Positions 53,795-63,011 of a DNA stretch of 64,000 nucleotides are shown in pieces. The translations under genes and the position numbers were made by a program. The notes under the pieces were generated by a model that had not been told where the DNA came from, made no database searches, and worked only from the letters and a program-made list of their open reading frames with translations. Origin of the DNA: an uncultured archaeon. Its GTDB lineage: Archaea; Halobacteriota; Methanosarcinia; Methanosarcinales; Methanoperedenaceae. Each line of letters opens with the position of its first letter. The first letter of the stretch is position 1. The DNA is taken from NCBI GenBank assembly GCA_902386135.1, contig CABMIB010000101.1, forward strand, positions 106,994-170,993, given 5' to 3'.

Positions 53795-53948
53795 ACTCAA
53801 TGATTGTTACTTTCATATTTGATTTATTGTATTTATCAGTTGAAATAACAAAATCCTTTACATCTTCTTTTATAGGCTTTTTCTTAGATATTTCGCTTTC
53901 GACATCAAAATATTCTGGAGAAGCTTCCTTAAAATATTTACTAGTCAT
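53778..53948 (-). CDS. Small ORF, 56 residues, between two cassette genes
   Basis: The minus-strand frame starts at the ATG complement 53946-53948 and stops at 53778-53780. It reads MTSKYFKEASPEYFDVESE... and is charged, with no cysteines. Its start overlaps the stop of the TIGR04255-like gene by eight bases and its end overlaps the next start by 17 bases. Such double overlap is unlikely by chance, so it is probably a real coupled gene. Function unknown. Confidence 0.65.
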   Translation of the reverse strand: MTSKYFKEASPEYFDVESEISKKKPIKEDVKDFVISTDKYNKSNMKVTIIEYEIKD

Positions 53949-54717
53949 TATTAACAACTCCCATTATTTCACGTAAGCCATCTTGAATACTTTTCTCAAA
54001 CCATTCATGTATTTCTTTATTAAATTCTTTTGCTTTGTCAAATATTTTTGAAATGTCCATCTCTTCATTTGTTGAGCAATCATAATCTAAAACAAATTCT
54101 TTTCTTGAGATTGGATTTGGATATTCGCTATTAAATGAACCAAACTGAAACTTTAAGTTATATCCCTCTTCTTTAAGTTCAAGATAATGCATTGATCTTA
54201 AAAGATTATTTTCTCTAGATATAAATTCTCTTTGCACCGAAAATAAACTTGGATGTATTAAACCATTCCAATCAATAGGATCCCCAGATCCAATTTTTAT
54301 TTGATTTATATACCTTAAACCAACTCTATTGGTAATTTTTACTGGATACAAATCCGCAAGAGTTTCAAAAATTAATTTCACATCTTGAAATAAATCATCA
54401 AAATGTTCGTATTTTAGATATTCAACAAAAACAAAATCTGAATCGACAAATACCCTTTTTGTCTTTTCTTTATTGGAAAATTCCCATGATACTTTTTTTT
54501 CAGTTTCAATATAATCTAACGCCTTTTTAAATTGATATTTCTGAATTTCTCCTTTGACCTCTTTTACTATTGGATATTTATCACTAATTTTTTCTTGGAA
54601 TTTACTTGGAGGTTTTTGTTCAGTAAGTTCTAAAATTTTGGGAAAATCGACTCTAAAAATGACATTTGTAAGAAAATGTGATTTATAAACTCTTTTTACA
54701 GATTTTTGTTCTGCCAT
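53941..54717 (-). CDS. TIGR04255-like protein
   Basis: A 258-residue soluble protein of the sporadic family TIGR04255, recognised by the central VGLRYINQIKI and a C-terminal SKIFDKAKEFNKEIHEWFEKSI helix. The gene starts at ATG 54717 and is AT-rich. It is first of three overlapping genes on the minus strand. Members of this family have a patchy distribution among bacteria and archaea and no accepted function; the company of two unknown genes suggests a mobile accessory unit, perhaps a defence or stress system. Confidence 0.78.
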   Translation of the reverse strand: MAEQKSVKRVYKSHFLTNVIFRVDFPKILELTEQKPPSKFQEKISDKYPIVKEVKGEIQKYQFKKALDYIETEKKVSWEFSNKEKTKRVFVDSDFVFVEYLKYEHFDDLFQDVKLIFETLADLYPVKITNRVGLRYINQIKIGSGDPIDWNGLIHPSLFSVQREFISRENNLLRSMHYLELKEEGYNLKFQFGSFNSEYPNPISRKEFVLDYDCSTNEEMDISKIFDKAKEFNKEIHEWFEKSIQDGLREIMGVVNND

Positions 54718-55269
54718 AATATTCTCTGAATTCTATACTTTACTCCAAGTTTATTATTTACTTGAATGTAATTAGTAAGCAGGTTTATTTTAATTTATCT
54801 ATTCATAACTGCATTTCACATTACTCTAACATCCAATCGATTTATCAACATAGTCTTTTAAGAAGTTCATGCCACTATTTTTGGTTCACAAATGGTTACG
54901 CTGGTTCCAGAGTTTCTAACGATGCACATACCCTTATCGCCTTCAATAACAAACCCCGCACGATGTACGAGGCCTGTATCTAATGTTTTCAAGACAATCT
55001 TTTAAGTAGAGGATTTCTCTTCTTAACGTACCCCTCTTTCCTTTTAAATTTCTGCTATACAACCCCTGCAATATTTTGCTATTTTTGCGGCTGTTTTATA
55101 AAAGCATGCATATAACTCGGATTGTTGATATCAGGAACATGCCTTTAAATTTGAAGGATTTTTAATTGATATAATCATCTAAAAAATCAACATGATACAG
55201 AAAAACGAACCAGCCCTCTTCGCCTTGAAAAAAAATTAAAAAAATATGAACAAGATAAGCAGAATCAAA

Positions 55270-55329
55270 TTACTTCTTTGATTTCTTTGACTTTGTATTC
55301 TTTTTGGAACCTTTCGCCTTGGCAACCAT
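55270..55329 (-). CDS. Tiny lysine-rich ORF, 19 residues
   Basis: The minus strand has a perfect ribosome site GGAGGTG about nine bases before an ATG at 55329. The frame is 19 codons long, MVAKAKGSKKNTKSKKSKK, with ten lysines and no acidic residue. A palindrome CTGACA-N3-TGTCAG (55345-55359) overlaps the ribosome site region. It could be a nucleic-acid-binding peptide or chance; the strong ribosome site favours reality. Confidence 0.4.
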   Translation of the reverse strand: MVAKAKGSKKNTKSKKSKK

Positions 55330-55833
55330 GATAGCATACACCTCCTGACATTGTGTCAGAGAAATTCGTGCACTATGTCCATTTCTGTTGACACGGTATT
55401 AAGGATAGTTGAGATAAATTTCACATTAGATGGTTAAAGTGTGTTTTTTGTGGCACGCGGGGGAATGGAGGTTAGTATTAAAAAAGTTATCGCCTGCCCA
55501 CGAAATTCAGTGCTGCTTGATTAAATAAATTATCCTTTCATCACTCCCTTTGTTCAAAGTTCGTTTCACTTTAACTACTTTAGGGGATTCTCAGGTTTGT
55601 ATTTAGAATGAATTTGTGTATAATACCGGAAAATCTACTTGAGTGGAAAAACAATATTCTTTATCCTGGTACTTTCAACTGCAAGCTATTAGTTGTGAGC
55701 TGCCGGATCTCCAGACAATAACATGCTTACCAGTTTTTATACACTAATGTAATAGTAATACCTACAGATAGAAACGGGTTCATTTGAATAAGCTTTTTAA
55801 GTTGGAAGGTGTAGTTAGTAATTACCCAACAAA

Positions 55834-55847
55834 CATGATTAATCATG
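55834..55847. promoter_or_regulatory. Perfect palindrome upstream of the homocitrate synthase gene
   Basis: CATGATT followed directly by AATCATG, 51 bases before the start codon. The AT-rich stretch 55848-55872 (TTATATTGATAACAATATAC) just downstream may supply the TATA element. Confidence 0.5.
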
Positions 55848-55897
55848 GGTTATATTGATAACAATATACTGAACGTGGTTAACAACCCCTGATAGCT

Positions 55898-57055
55898 ATG
55901 GACGACTACTCAAGAAACACCCTCATGCAGTACATCAATCCGAAACCAAAGGACATTGAGATATGCGATGTCACGTTAAGGGACGGCGAGCAGACACCCG
56001 GCGTGGTCTTCACAAGGGATGAAAAGATCGCGATAGCAGAAAAACTCGACAGCATAGGGATAGAGGTGATCGAGGCTGGTTTCCCGGTCGTTTCAAAGAC
56101 AGAGGAAGACATTGTCAGGGAAATAGCACACCTGGGACTTGATGCCAGGATATGCTGCCTTGCGCGTTCGGTGGCAAAGGACATAGATGTTGCTCTCAGG
56201 TGTGACGTTGATTTCGTGAGCATCTTTATAGCAACATCCGACCTGCATCTTAAGTATAAGTACCACAAGACTTTCGAAGAAGCGGAATCCTGCGCCCTCG
56301 ATGTGCTTGATTATGCAAAAGATCACGGTCTTACGGTCAGGTTCGCTGCCGAGGATGCCACGCGCACTGATGTCAATGTCCTGAAGTCCATCTTCAGGGC
56401 GGCTGAGGAGCACGGCGCGGATTACATCAGCATTGCAGATACCGTAGGAATACTTAACCCGAGCACGACGCATTATCTTGTCAGCGAGATCAAGAAAACA
56501 GTTAAAACAAAGGTATGCATCCACTGCCACAACGACCTTGGCATGGCTGTTGCAAATACCGTCAGCGGGGCAGAGGCAGGGGCTTTCCAGCTCCATACCA
56601 CTGTGAACGGAATCGGGGAGCGATGCGGGAACGCCTCGCTTGAAGAGTTGCTTGTGAGCCTTCGCGTGCAGTACGGCATCGAGCGATACGATGTCAGCCA
56701 GCTTACCGAGCTTTCATGCCTGGTGGAACAATATTCAGGAATACCGATCCCGCGGATAAAGCCGATAGTGGGCGCCAATGCCTTCGCGCATGAATCCGGG
56801 ATACATGTGGCAGCCGTCCTTGAGAACCCGATGACATACGAACTGTATGCTCCCGAGATGGTGGGCAGCAAGCGGGAAATCATCATAGGCAAGCATACGG
56901 GCAGTAAGGCGTTAAAAGGCGTTGTCCAGAAAATGGGTTATGACCTCTCGCGTGAGCAGATGTGCACGCTCCTGGACAGGGTCAAAAAATGCAGCGAAGC
57001 CAAGAGAAAGGTCACATGCGAGAGACTGACTGAGTTCATAAAAGAGCTTGAGTGA
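55898..57055 (+). CDS. aksA: AksA-type homocitrate synthase
   Basis: A 385-residue HMGL-like TIM-barrel synthase that condenses acetyl-CoA with 2-oxoglutarate and, in methanogens, longer 2-oxoacids to build the chain of coenzyme B. The motifs DVTLRDGEQTPG (24-35), HCHNDLGMAV and ATRTDVNVL are visible. The HTTVNGIGERCGN region follows, with no C-terminal LeuA regulatory domain. This excludes a normal LeuA. NifV-type homocitrate synthase for nitrogenase is an alternative, but no nif genes are nearby. It is not translationally coupled to others. Confidence 0.9.
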   Translation: MDDYSRNTLMQYINPKPKDIEICDVTLRDGEQTPGVVFTRDEKIAIAEKLDSIGIEVIEAGFPVVSKTEEDIVREIAHLGLDARICCLARSVAKDIDVALRCDVDFVSIFIATSDLHLKYKYHKTFEEAESCALDVLDYAKDHGLTVRFAAEDATRTDVNVLKSIFRAAEEHGADYISIADTVGILNPSTTHYLVSEIKKTVKTKVCIHCHNDLGMAVANTVSGAEAGAFQLHTTVNGIGERCGNASLEELLVSLRVQYGIERYDVSQLTELSCLVEQYSGIPIPRIKPIVGANAFAHESGIHVAAVLENPMTYELYAPEMVGSKREIIIGKHTGSKALKGVVQKMGYDLSREQMCTLLDRVKKCSEAKRKVTCERLTEFIKELE

Positions 57056-57180
57056 GCTTTATTTTTGTCATTCTTTCTAAACCGGCGTTAAAAAGAGCGG
57101 GTTAAGCACCATATTTTTTCCTTCCAACCACATCGTTTATTACACATTAGGTACAATTCTGCAACAAGGAGTGGTAAAAA

Positions 57181-57687
57181 ATGATAGAATATACGAAAGA
57201 GTTAAATCTCTTGGTTAGGCCTGCCGTCGAAAAAACTTACAAACGACTGGACGAAGAAAATCGTGGATATTTGATGGGTGGGAAAATGCAGACAGTAGAG
57301 ATTATGGAAGAGACGCTGGAGTCCGAATCCAACGAGATTGCCCTGTATTTTGCAATGTCGAGAAAAGCTGAGGAAGAGGGGTTTACCGAAATCGCACAAT
57401 ACCTGAAAGAGATCGCCATGGACGAAGCCTGGCATGCAGCCGAGTTTGCAATGCTTCTTGGCAAGATAAAGGACACAGCCTCAAACCTTGAGACGATGCT
57501 CGAGGATGAGATAAAAACAGAAAAAGAAAAGGAAGAGGCCGCAAAAGTCGCGATTTCCGAGGGGAATGATAATGCTTTCAGGGTTTTTACCTGGTCTATG
57601 TACGGTGAGCGCAACCATAAAGAAGGGATAAAAAAGGCTCTCTCAAAATTACGGGAAAAGGTTAAATCCAAAACAACCCATCATTAA
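57181..57687 (+). CDS. Rubrerythrin/ferritin-like diiron protein
   Basis: A 168-residue four-helix protein with the diiron ligands E and ExxH in EEGFTEIAQYLKEIA and MDEAWHAAEFAM. There is no C-terminal rubredoxin domain, so it is not a classical rubrerythrin. It would reduce peroxide or store iron. It starts the group 57.2-58.6 kb of redox-stress proteins, with 12 bases to the AhpD-like gene. Confidence 0.88.
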   Translation: MIEYTKELNLLVRPAVEKTYKRLDEENRGYLMGGKMQTVEIMEETLESESNEIALYFAMSRKAEEEGFTEIAQYLKEIAMDEAWHAAEFAMLLGKIKDTASNLETMLEDEIKTEKEKEEAAKVAISEGNDNAFRVFTWSMYGERNHKEGIKKALSKLREKVKSKTTHH

Positions 57688-57699
57688 TAAGGTGCTATA

Positions 57700-58098
57700 A
57701 TGGAACCCAAAAAGATAATCGAAAGCATAGATGACAAAATGGGGTTTACCCCTGAGATCATGAACATGATGGGTGAGATGAACCCGGAATTGTTCGAACA
57801 CTACAAAAAATGCGATGACAATATCCAGCAGGACGGGGCTCTTCCTGCAAAAGTTAAAGTACTCATGTCGCTTGCGGTTATGGCGGCACAGAGGTGTGAG
57901 CCCTGCTGCGAATCCCAGATGAGGAGCGCACTTAACCACGGAGCCACGAAAGAAGAGATAATGGAAACTATGAACGTCGTTTTTATTACATCGGGAGCAC
58001 CCGGGGTGGCTGCATGCAGGAGGGCGCTTAAGCTGCTGGAAGGTAAGGAAGGCGGCAGCGGCGGTCACGGCTGCGTACCAGGAAAAAGACCCAGATAA
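57700..58098 (+). CDS. AhpD-like (carboxymuconolactone decarboxylase family) protein
   Basis: A 132-residue CMD-family protein with the CxxC peroxidatic pair in [17 protein letters not shown] and a C-terminal tail rich in Gly and His. AhpD proteins act as disulfide reductants of alkyl hydroperoxide reductase. It is 12 bases after the ferritin-like gene and 67 bases before the next one, on the same strand, in an oxidative-stress cluster. Confidence 0.88.
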   Translation: MEPKKIIESIDDKMGFTPEIMNMMGEMNPELFEHYKKCDDNIQQDGALPAKVKVLMSLAVMAAQRCEPCCESQMRSALNHGATKEEIMETMNVVFITSGAPGVAACRRALKLLEGKEGGSGGHGCVPGKRPR

Positions 58099-58165
58099 AC
58101 TATTAAAAAAGTTAAAATACTTTTGTGTTCATTGAATAGTATGGAAATAATTAAAGGGAGTAGTT

Positions 58166-58585
58166 ATGAACCAGAAAATAATCGATGCATTGAACAAAGA
58201 CCGCGAAGATGAATTGAGTGCCATTATACAGTATATGAAGCACCATTACGAAGGGGAGGGGATGGAAAGTCCGGAGATCCTTGATATCTTCAAGAAAACC
58301 GCGATGGATGAGATGAAACATGCTGAAAAGCTGGGTGAACGCATCAATTACCTCGGCGGGGTCCCGACAAAGAAAATCTCCCCTCTTGTGGAAGGCGGCG
58401 ACCTGAAGAAGATGATACAGGACGATCTCGCAAAAGAGAACGGGGCAATAAAACAATACAAAGAGCACATAAAACTCGCAATTGAAGAAGGCGATCCTGT
58501 AACAAGGCTTATGCTTGAAGAAATCCTTTCTGAAGAGGAAGGTCATGCAGATACGTGGGAGACCACGTTAGGAATAAAGAAATAA
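58166..58585 (+). CDS. Bacterioferritin-like small diiron protein
   Basis: A 139-residue helical-bundle protein. Metal ligands are seen in DRED (E), MDEMKHAEKLGERI (ExxH-like) and EEILSEEEGHADTW. Bacterioferritin/DUF2202-type small bundle proteins handle iron or peroxide. A good ribosome site (AAAGGGAG) precedes the start. The stop is two bases before the mcrC start. Confidence 0.85.
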   Translation: MNQKIIDALNKDREDELSAIIQYMKHHYEGEGMESPEILDIFKKTAMDEMKHAEKLGERINYLGGVPTKKISPLVEGGDLKKMIQDDLAKENGAIKQYKEHIKLAIEEGDPVTRLMLEEILSEEEGHADTWETTLGIKK

Positions 58586-58587
58586 AA

Positions 58588-59283
58588 ATGTTCGGAAGAG
58601 ATACACAGTTAGTTGATTGCAGAGAAGCGATGGGGCTTGGGCGCGGCGGCGGTATAGCCCAGCGCGGTACCCTGTCGGAAGCCGCAAGACCGGATGTCGT
58701 TGCGATCGCGATGACCCCGGGCAGGCGGCATATCACCAAGCCGGTATGCGAGATAACCTACGGGCTCCGGAGAGAAGGGATCCAGGTAAGCGTTCTTGTG
58801 CTTGAAGCAGGCGCGGGCATCCCGATGGACGAAGTCGGGAGTTCAACGTCCTCAAGAGGCTACGGACCCAAATTCGGTCTCACAGCAAAAGAGATAGAAC
58901 AGATAGCCAGGCACAAGCTCGTGCTGATACATATGGGCAATGTCAACTCCCATATAGTAATGAAAACCAAGAAAATCCTGAAGTACGTCAATATACCTGC
59001 TATCATCGCCTGCGAATATCCTATCGATTTTGAGGATTTTGCAAAAGTCGGTATAAAGACAAAATTCGTGAAACCGAAGAACCCTGAAACAGAAGGCGCC
59101 GTTGTAGCTATAGTCAGCGGTATAACAAGAGGAGAGACATGCTCCCGCGGCAGCCTGAACAATCTGGTCAAAGAGATCCGCAATATACTGGGTCAGAAGC
59201 TGGAAGATACGCATGCTGTCAGGAGCGACCTGTTAATAAATGAAGGACTTTTGGCAAGTGAAGAACCTGTGGAGAGTGAATAA
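58588..59283 (+). CDS. mcrC: Methyl-coenzyme M reductase operon protein C
   Basis: A 231-residue McrC, a small protein conserved in methanogens and ANME archaea. It is part of the ATP-dependent activation machinery that reduces the nickel of MCR. The signature reads GRDTQLVDCREAMGLGRGGG and RGTLSEAARPDVVAIAMTPGRR. The start is the ATG at 58588, not the longer frame at 58555 that overlaps the previous gene. It is not beside mcrBDGA here, but heads a tight operon with two DUF2180 proteins, POR subunits and redox proteins. This suggests a link between reduced ferredoxin supply and MCR activation (inference). Confidence 0.9.
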   Translation: MFGRDTQLVDCREAMGLGRGGGIAQRGTLSEAARPDVVAIAMTPGRRHITKPVCEITYGLRREGIQVSVLVLEAGAGIPMDEVGSSTSSRGYGPKFGLTAKEIEQIARHKLVLIHMGNVNSHIVMKTKKILKYVNIPAIIACEYPIDFEDFAKVGIKTKFVKPKNPETEGAVVAIVSGITRGETCSRGSLNNLVKEIRNILGQKLEDTHAVRSDLLINEGLLASEEPVESE

Positions 59284-59284
59284 C

Positions 59285-59497
59285 TTGAAATGCTACCTGT
59301 GCGCGAAAATGGGAAAAGATGTAGATGCCGTTGCAGCATGCATCGTATGCGGAATGGGCGTGTGTATGGAGCATGCGATATATGAAGCAACCCCGGTGTG
59401 GAAGGGTGATTACCCGGTACGGCTTGAGAAGGATATTGAGAACATGAGAAGGATACTCTGCCAGCCATGCCATGAGGCACTTAAGGAGAACTGGTGA
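59285..59497 (+). CDS. DUF2180 family cysteine-rich protein, first copy
   Basis: A 70-residue zinc-ribbon-like protein of the DUF2180 family found in methanogenic archaea. The likely start is the TTG at 59285 (MKCYLCAKMGKD when read as Met), one base after the mcrC stop. CxxC pairs in CYLC, CIVCGMGVC and CQPCH are visible. The frame also opens at 59240 inside mcrC, which is less likely. Function unknown; the cysteines suggest zinc or iron-sulfur binding. Confidence 0.82.
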   Translation: MKCYLCAKMGKDVDAVAACIVCGMGVCMEHAIYEATPVWKGDYPVRLEKDIENMRRILCQPCHEALKENW

Positions 59498-59724
59498 TTG
59501 CTATGCTGAGATGTTATGAATGCGCGGAGAAAGAGTCAACTGAAGAGGCTGTCGCCCTGTGTATAATGTGCGGCAAGGGACTGTGCATGCAGCACGCCCA
59601 CCGTATCGACCTCCCTATTTGGCAGGGAGGATATCCTGCACCTGTAAAGGTTTTGAAGAAAGGACTGCCAAGGTTCGTATGCAGCGAGTGCGGTAATATC
59701 CTGCTGCCCGGTGCCTGCGAATAA
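59494..59724 (+). CDS. DUF2180 family cysteine-rich protein, second copy
   Basis: A 76-residue paralogue of the preceding protein with [13 protein letters not shown] and CSECGN. It starts at a GTG at 59494 that overlaps the previous stop, with AGGAGA upstream; a later ATG at 59503 has poorer spacing. It has the extra C-terminal CSECG pair that the first copy lacks. Its place between mcrC and the POR genes suggests a role in the same complex. Confidence 0.82.
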   Translation: MIAMLRCYECAEKESTEEAVALCIMCGKGLCMQHAHRIDLPIWQGGYPAPVKVLKKGLPRFVCSECGNILLPGACE

Positions 59725-59729
59725 AGGAC

Positions 59730-60629
59730 ATGTTCGAAGTGCGGTTCCACGGCAGGGGAGGGCAGGGTGCTGTCATGGCCGCCCAGACGCTTGCTGAGGC
59801 TGCCGTAATCGAAGGGAATTATGCCGTAGCTTTCCCTTTTTTCGGTGCTGAAAGGCGCGGTGCGCCGGTTCTGGCTTTTACGAGAATAGATCCTGAAAAA
59901 ATATACAGCAAGACACAGGTGTATGCTCCCGACTGCGTTGTAGTTCTTGATGATTCGCTTCTGGATACCATCGACGTGGTAGCGGGTTTGAAGCCCGAAG
60001 GTACTGTGGTCATAAACTCGAAAGATAAGCCAGAGGACATAGACCTCGGGAAGGAGATAAGAACAGGTGCGATAAATGCAACCTCTGTAGCGCTTGAGAT
60101 ATTGAAAGCCCCGATAACCAACACCACAATCCTGGGCGCATTCGCAAAAGTCACAGGAGTCGTTAAGATAGAATCTCTTGAGGAAGCTATCAAACGGAGG
60201 TTCGGTGAAAAACTCGGTAAAATTGTGGGTGAAAGGAATGCCCTTGCTGCGCGGACCGCTTATGAAAAAACCGCCATTGGTAGAAGTAAGGGGATAAAAA
60301 AGCTTGAGCCGAAGAAACAGTGGCTTCCCGCGTACCAGGAACTCCCTGTCGGCGGTGCGCTGGTTGAAGGCAAAACTGAAGCAGGATTGATTGGACCCGG
60401 GAGCTTTATTGAGAACAAGGTCATGGGATGGGCGACCTTCCGGCCTGTGCGCGACAGGGAAAAATGCACCATGTGCCTGTTATGCTGGTTCTACTGCCCT
60501 GAGGGGACCATCGTGCGCATTTCGGACAGGGGCGACCTGATGACGAATTACGATTACTGCAAAGGCTGCGGTATATGTGCCAATGAGTGTCCCGTTGATG
60601 CAATAAAGATGGTGAGAGCAAGGGTATGA
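59730..60629 (+). CDS. Pyruvate/2-oxoacid:ferredoxin oxidoreductase gamma-delta fusion
   Basis: A 299-residue fusion of gamma and delta subunits. Gamma (about 1-190) shows the [21 protein letters not shown] start and the [12 protein letters not shown] core. Delta (about 210-299) has two 4Fe-4S motifs, [12 protein letters not shown] and [12 protein letters not shown]. The enzyme converts 2-oxoacid to acyl-CoA with reduced ferredoxin; pyruvate is the default reading. The stop overlaps porA by four bases. Confidence 0.9.
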   Translation: MFEVRFHGRGGQGAVMAAQTLAEAAVIEGNYAVAFPFFGAERRGAPVLAFTRIDPEKIYSKTQVYAPDCVVVLDDSLLDTIDVVAGLKPEGTVVINSKDKPEDIDLGKEIRTGAINATSVALEILKAPITNTTILGAFAKVTGVVKIESLEEAIKRRFGEKLGKIVGERNALAARTAYEKTAIGRSKGIKKLEPKKQWLPAYQELPVGGALVEGKTEAGLIGPGSFIENKVMGWATFRPVRDREKCTMCLLCWFYCPEGTIVRISDRGDLMTNYDYCKGCGICANECPVDAIKMVRARV

Positions 60630-61798
60630 AAAGAGTAATAACCGGCGACCATGCTGTCGCGATGGGAGCAAAACTGTGCCGCGTTGAAGTAGTCCCTGCA
60701 TACCCTATCACGCCGCAAACTCTTATTATTGAACACATCGCTGATTTCGTCAATGACGGGGAGATGGATGCGAAATTCCTTACAATGGAGTCGGAGCACA
60801 GCGTAATGAGCGCAGCCGCAGCAGCATCGGCGGCGGGCGCAAGGGTTTTCACAGCCACATCTTCCCAGGGACTTGCGTTCATGCACGAGATGCTTTATGC
60901 CACAGCACCGTTGCGCCTCCCTGTTGTGATGGCTAATGCCAGCCGCACGCTCGGAGGGCCGCCTGGAATCTGGTGCGAGTATAATGACTCGATGGGTGCG
61001 CGGGATTCGGGGTGGCTTCAGGTGTATGTAGAGGATAACCAGGAAGCGCTGGATATGATAATCCAGTCCTACAGGATCGCTGAGGATAAGCGTGTCCTGC
61101 TGCCCGTAATGCCGTGTCTTGACGGCTTTGTGCTCACGCATACTGTCGAGCCCGTAGAAATCCCGCAGCAGGAGGACGTGGATTCATTCCTGCCGCCTTA
61201 TTCGCCAGATATAACTCTTGACCCTGCACGACCTGCAATGATAGGGACGTTCATGCCAGCCGAATACATAATGGAACTGCGCAGGCAGACCGCACTTGCC
61301 ATGGAGTCTGCAAAAAAGGTCATCGGGGAGATAAACGATGAGTTCGCTAGGCGCTTTGGAAGAAATTACGGCGGTTTGATCGATATGTATAGGATGGAAG
61401 ATGCTGAGGTTGCACTGATCACAATGGGAACGGTTACAAGCACTTCACGCGAGGTCGTTGATGACCTGCGAAAAGCCGGGAAAAAAGTTGGCATCATCAA
61501 GCTCCGTTTCTTCAGGCCGTTTCCTTCGGAAGATCTGCACAAAGTGTTATCAGGCGTGAGCGCTGTTGGGGTTTTTGACCGCTCGATATCGTATCACGGC
61601 GGGGGACCTGTATTTAATGAAGTGCGCTCAGCGCTCTACGGGAACAGTTTACCAATAATCAATCATCTTGCAGGCATCGGAGGAAGGGATGTGACAAAAG
61701 AGCAGATAATGAAAATGTTCGATGTAACAATTAAAGCTGCAAAGGGCGAAAAAATGAACCTGATTAACTGGCATAATACGCGGGGAGAATCTGTATGA
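60626..61798 (+). CDS. porA: 2-oxoacid:ferredoxin oxidoreductase alpha subunit
   Basis: A 390-residue alpha subunit with the TPP-dependent pyrimidine-binding domain. Motifs [19 protein letters not shown] and [20 protein letters not shown] are visible, and the C-terminal transketolase-like domain contains [20 protein letters not shown]. PorA of pyruvate synthase is the most likely identity; other 2-oxoacid specificity (Vor, Kor) is possible. Four-base overlaps with both neighbours show translational coupling. Confidence 0.92.
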   Translation: MKRVITGDHAVAMGAKLCRVEVVPAYPITPQTLIIEHIADFVNDGEMDAKFLTMESEHSVMSAAAAASAAGARVFTATSSQGLAFMHEMLYATAPLRLPVVMANASRTLGGPPGIWCEYNDSMGARDSGWLQVYVEDNQEALDMIIQSYRIAEDKRVLLPVMPCLDGFVLTHTVEPVEIPQQEDVDSFLPPYSPDITLDPARPAMIGTFMPAEYIMELRRQTALAMESAKKVIGEINDEFARRFGRNYGGLIDMYRMEDAEVALITMGTVTSTSREVVDDLRKAGKKVGIIKLRFFRPFPSEDLHKVLSGVSAVGVFDRSISYHGGGPVFNEVRSALYGNSLPIINHLAGIGGRDVTKEQIMKMFDVTIKAAKGEKMNLINWHNTRGESV

Positions 61799-62757
61799 TC
61801 AAAATCAAAGACCTGCCTGACGATAACCTGTTCACTGCAGGACATACAGCATGTCCGGGATGTGGCGTGGCTATGTCAATCCGCAATGCGATACGCGTAC
61901 TTGGGAAAGATACTACAGTTTATGTTCCTGCAAGCTGCGCCGTGGTGTTCGGCACCACATTCCCGTACGGCGCCTGGAAAGTGCCGTTCTTCCATACAGC
62001 CTTTGAGAACACGGGCGCCTGTTTGACGGGTATGAAAGCGGCTTTTGAGAAGAAAGGGAAAGAGGTCACTGCGGCAGGGTTCGCAGGGGACGGCGGCACT
62101 TATGACATTGGTTTGCAGAGCATGTCGGGGGCAGCAGAGCGCAACGACGATGTTCTTTATATCTGTCTTGATAACGAGGCCTATATGAACACAGGCATAC
62201 AGCGAAGCGGCGGGACACCGTTCGGAGCATGGACCACGACTACGCCTGTAGGCACAAAAATACAGGGGAACCAGCGTTTTAAGAAGAACCTCGGTGATAT
62301 TGTAGTTGCACACGAGATACCGTATTATGCCACGCTGTCCATCGGGCATCCTCTTGATTTCATAAGGAAAGTCGAAAAGGCTAAAAGCATCAAGGGATTC
62401 CGTTTTCTTCATATGTTCACGCCATGCATTCCCGGCTGGAAGATGGACCCTGCCAAGACCGTGGAAGTTACAAAGCTTGCGGTGGAAAGCGGTATGTGGA
62501 CTCTCTACGAGGTGGAGAACGGAGAAAAAAGAATAACCTATAAGCCTGGGAAAATGAAAAGAGTAAAGGACTACCTGATGATGCAGGGCAGGTTCAGGCA
62601 CATGGGCGAGGAGGATATAAAGAAGCTCCAGATGTGGGTTTGCAAGAAATGGAGCTTGCATTACAAGGAAAAAGGCGCGCCTGAGGTATGCGAGATCGAA
62701 CCGCCTGTTGAACATCATGCTGTTACGGAGGAACACAGGGAGATGCACGGACCATGA
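61795..62757 (+). CDS. porB: 2-oxoacid:ferredoxin oxidoreductase beta subunit
   Basis: A 320-residue beta subunit that binds thiamine diphosphate and a 4Fe-4S cluster. It shows GHTACPGCGVAMSIRNA, the ThDP magnesium motif GDGGTYDIG and the CLDNEAYMNTGIQRSGGTPFGAW loop. GDGGTYD is the G-D-G-X motif. It overlaps porA and the glutaredoxin gene by four bases each. Order gamma-delta, alpha, beta matches archaeal POR operons. Confidence 0.93.
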   Translation: MIKIKDLPDDNLFTAGHTACPGCGVAMSIRNAIRVLGKDTTVYVPASCAVVFGTTFPYGAWKVPFFHTAFENTGACLTGMKAAFEKKGKEVTAAGFAGDGGTYDIGLQSMSGAAERNDDVLYICLDNEAYMNTGIQRSGGTPFGAWTTTTPVGTKIQGNQRFKKNLGDIVVAHEIPYYATLSIGHPLDFIRKVEKAKSIKGFRFLHMFTPCIPGWKMDPAKTVEVTKLAVESGMWTLYEVENGEKRITYKPGKMKRVKDYLMMQGRFRHMGEEDIKKLQMWVCKKWSLHYKEKGAPEVCEIEPPVEHHAVTEEHREMHGP

Positions 62758-63011
62758 AAAAAAATATCAAGCCAAAACTCTATACGCTGAGCACATGCGT
62801 GCATTGCAAGGCAACAAAGAGGTTTTTGAAGAAGAATGGGATTGAATACGATTATGTGGATGTGGATAAATTAGACGGTGAAGAGCAAGATAAAGTCGAA
62901 CAGGAATTATTGAAATTAGCCGGAGGCTTGAGATTCCCGACCATAGTGATCGGCGACAATGTAATTGTGGGGTTCCAGGAGGATAAGTTAAGAGAGGCTC
63001 TGGGGCTATGA
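62754..63011 (+). CDS. Glutaredoxin-like protein
   Basis: An 85-residue thioredoxin-fold protein with CVHC active site (residues 16-19, STCVHCKATKRFLKK) and the GLRFPTIVIGDN cis-proline segment. It lies between porB and the FTR gene, with four-base overlaps on both sides. It likely passes electrons from the FTR-like protein to target disulfides. Confidence 0.88.
   Translation: MKKNIKPKLYTLSTCVHCKATKRFLKKNGIEYDYVDVDKLDGEEQDKVEQELLKLAGGLRFPTIVIGDNVIVGFQEDKLREALGL

Larger units (their letters stand above)
54718..55897. other. Long AT-rich spacer before the homocitrate synthase gene
   Basis: No gene above about 20 codons called, although 1.2 kb long. It holds a 19-codon minus-strand ORF (listed separately), an inverted repeat CTGACA/TGTCAG at 55345-55359, and the perfect palindrome CATGATT-AATCATG at 55834-55847 in the promoter zone of the synthase. 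The bases 54762-54983 form a chance frame without a ribosome site. An unrecognised non-coding RNA cannot be excluded. Confidence 0.5.

Noticed and set aside
54762..54983. Plus-strand open frame of 73 codons in the long spacer
   Set aside because: No ribosome site or recognisable family, composition like the spacer around it.
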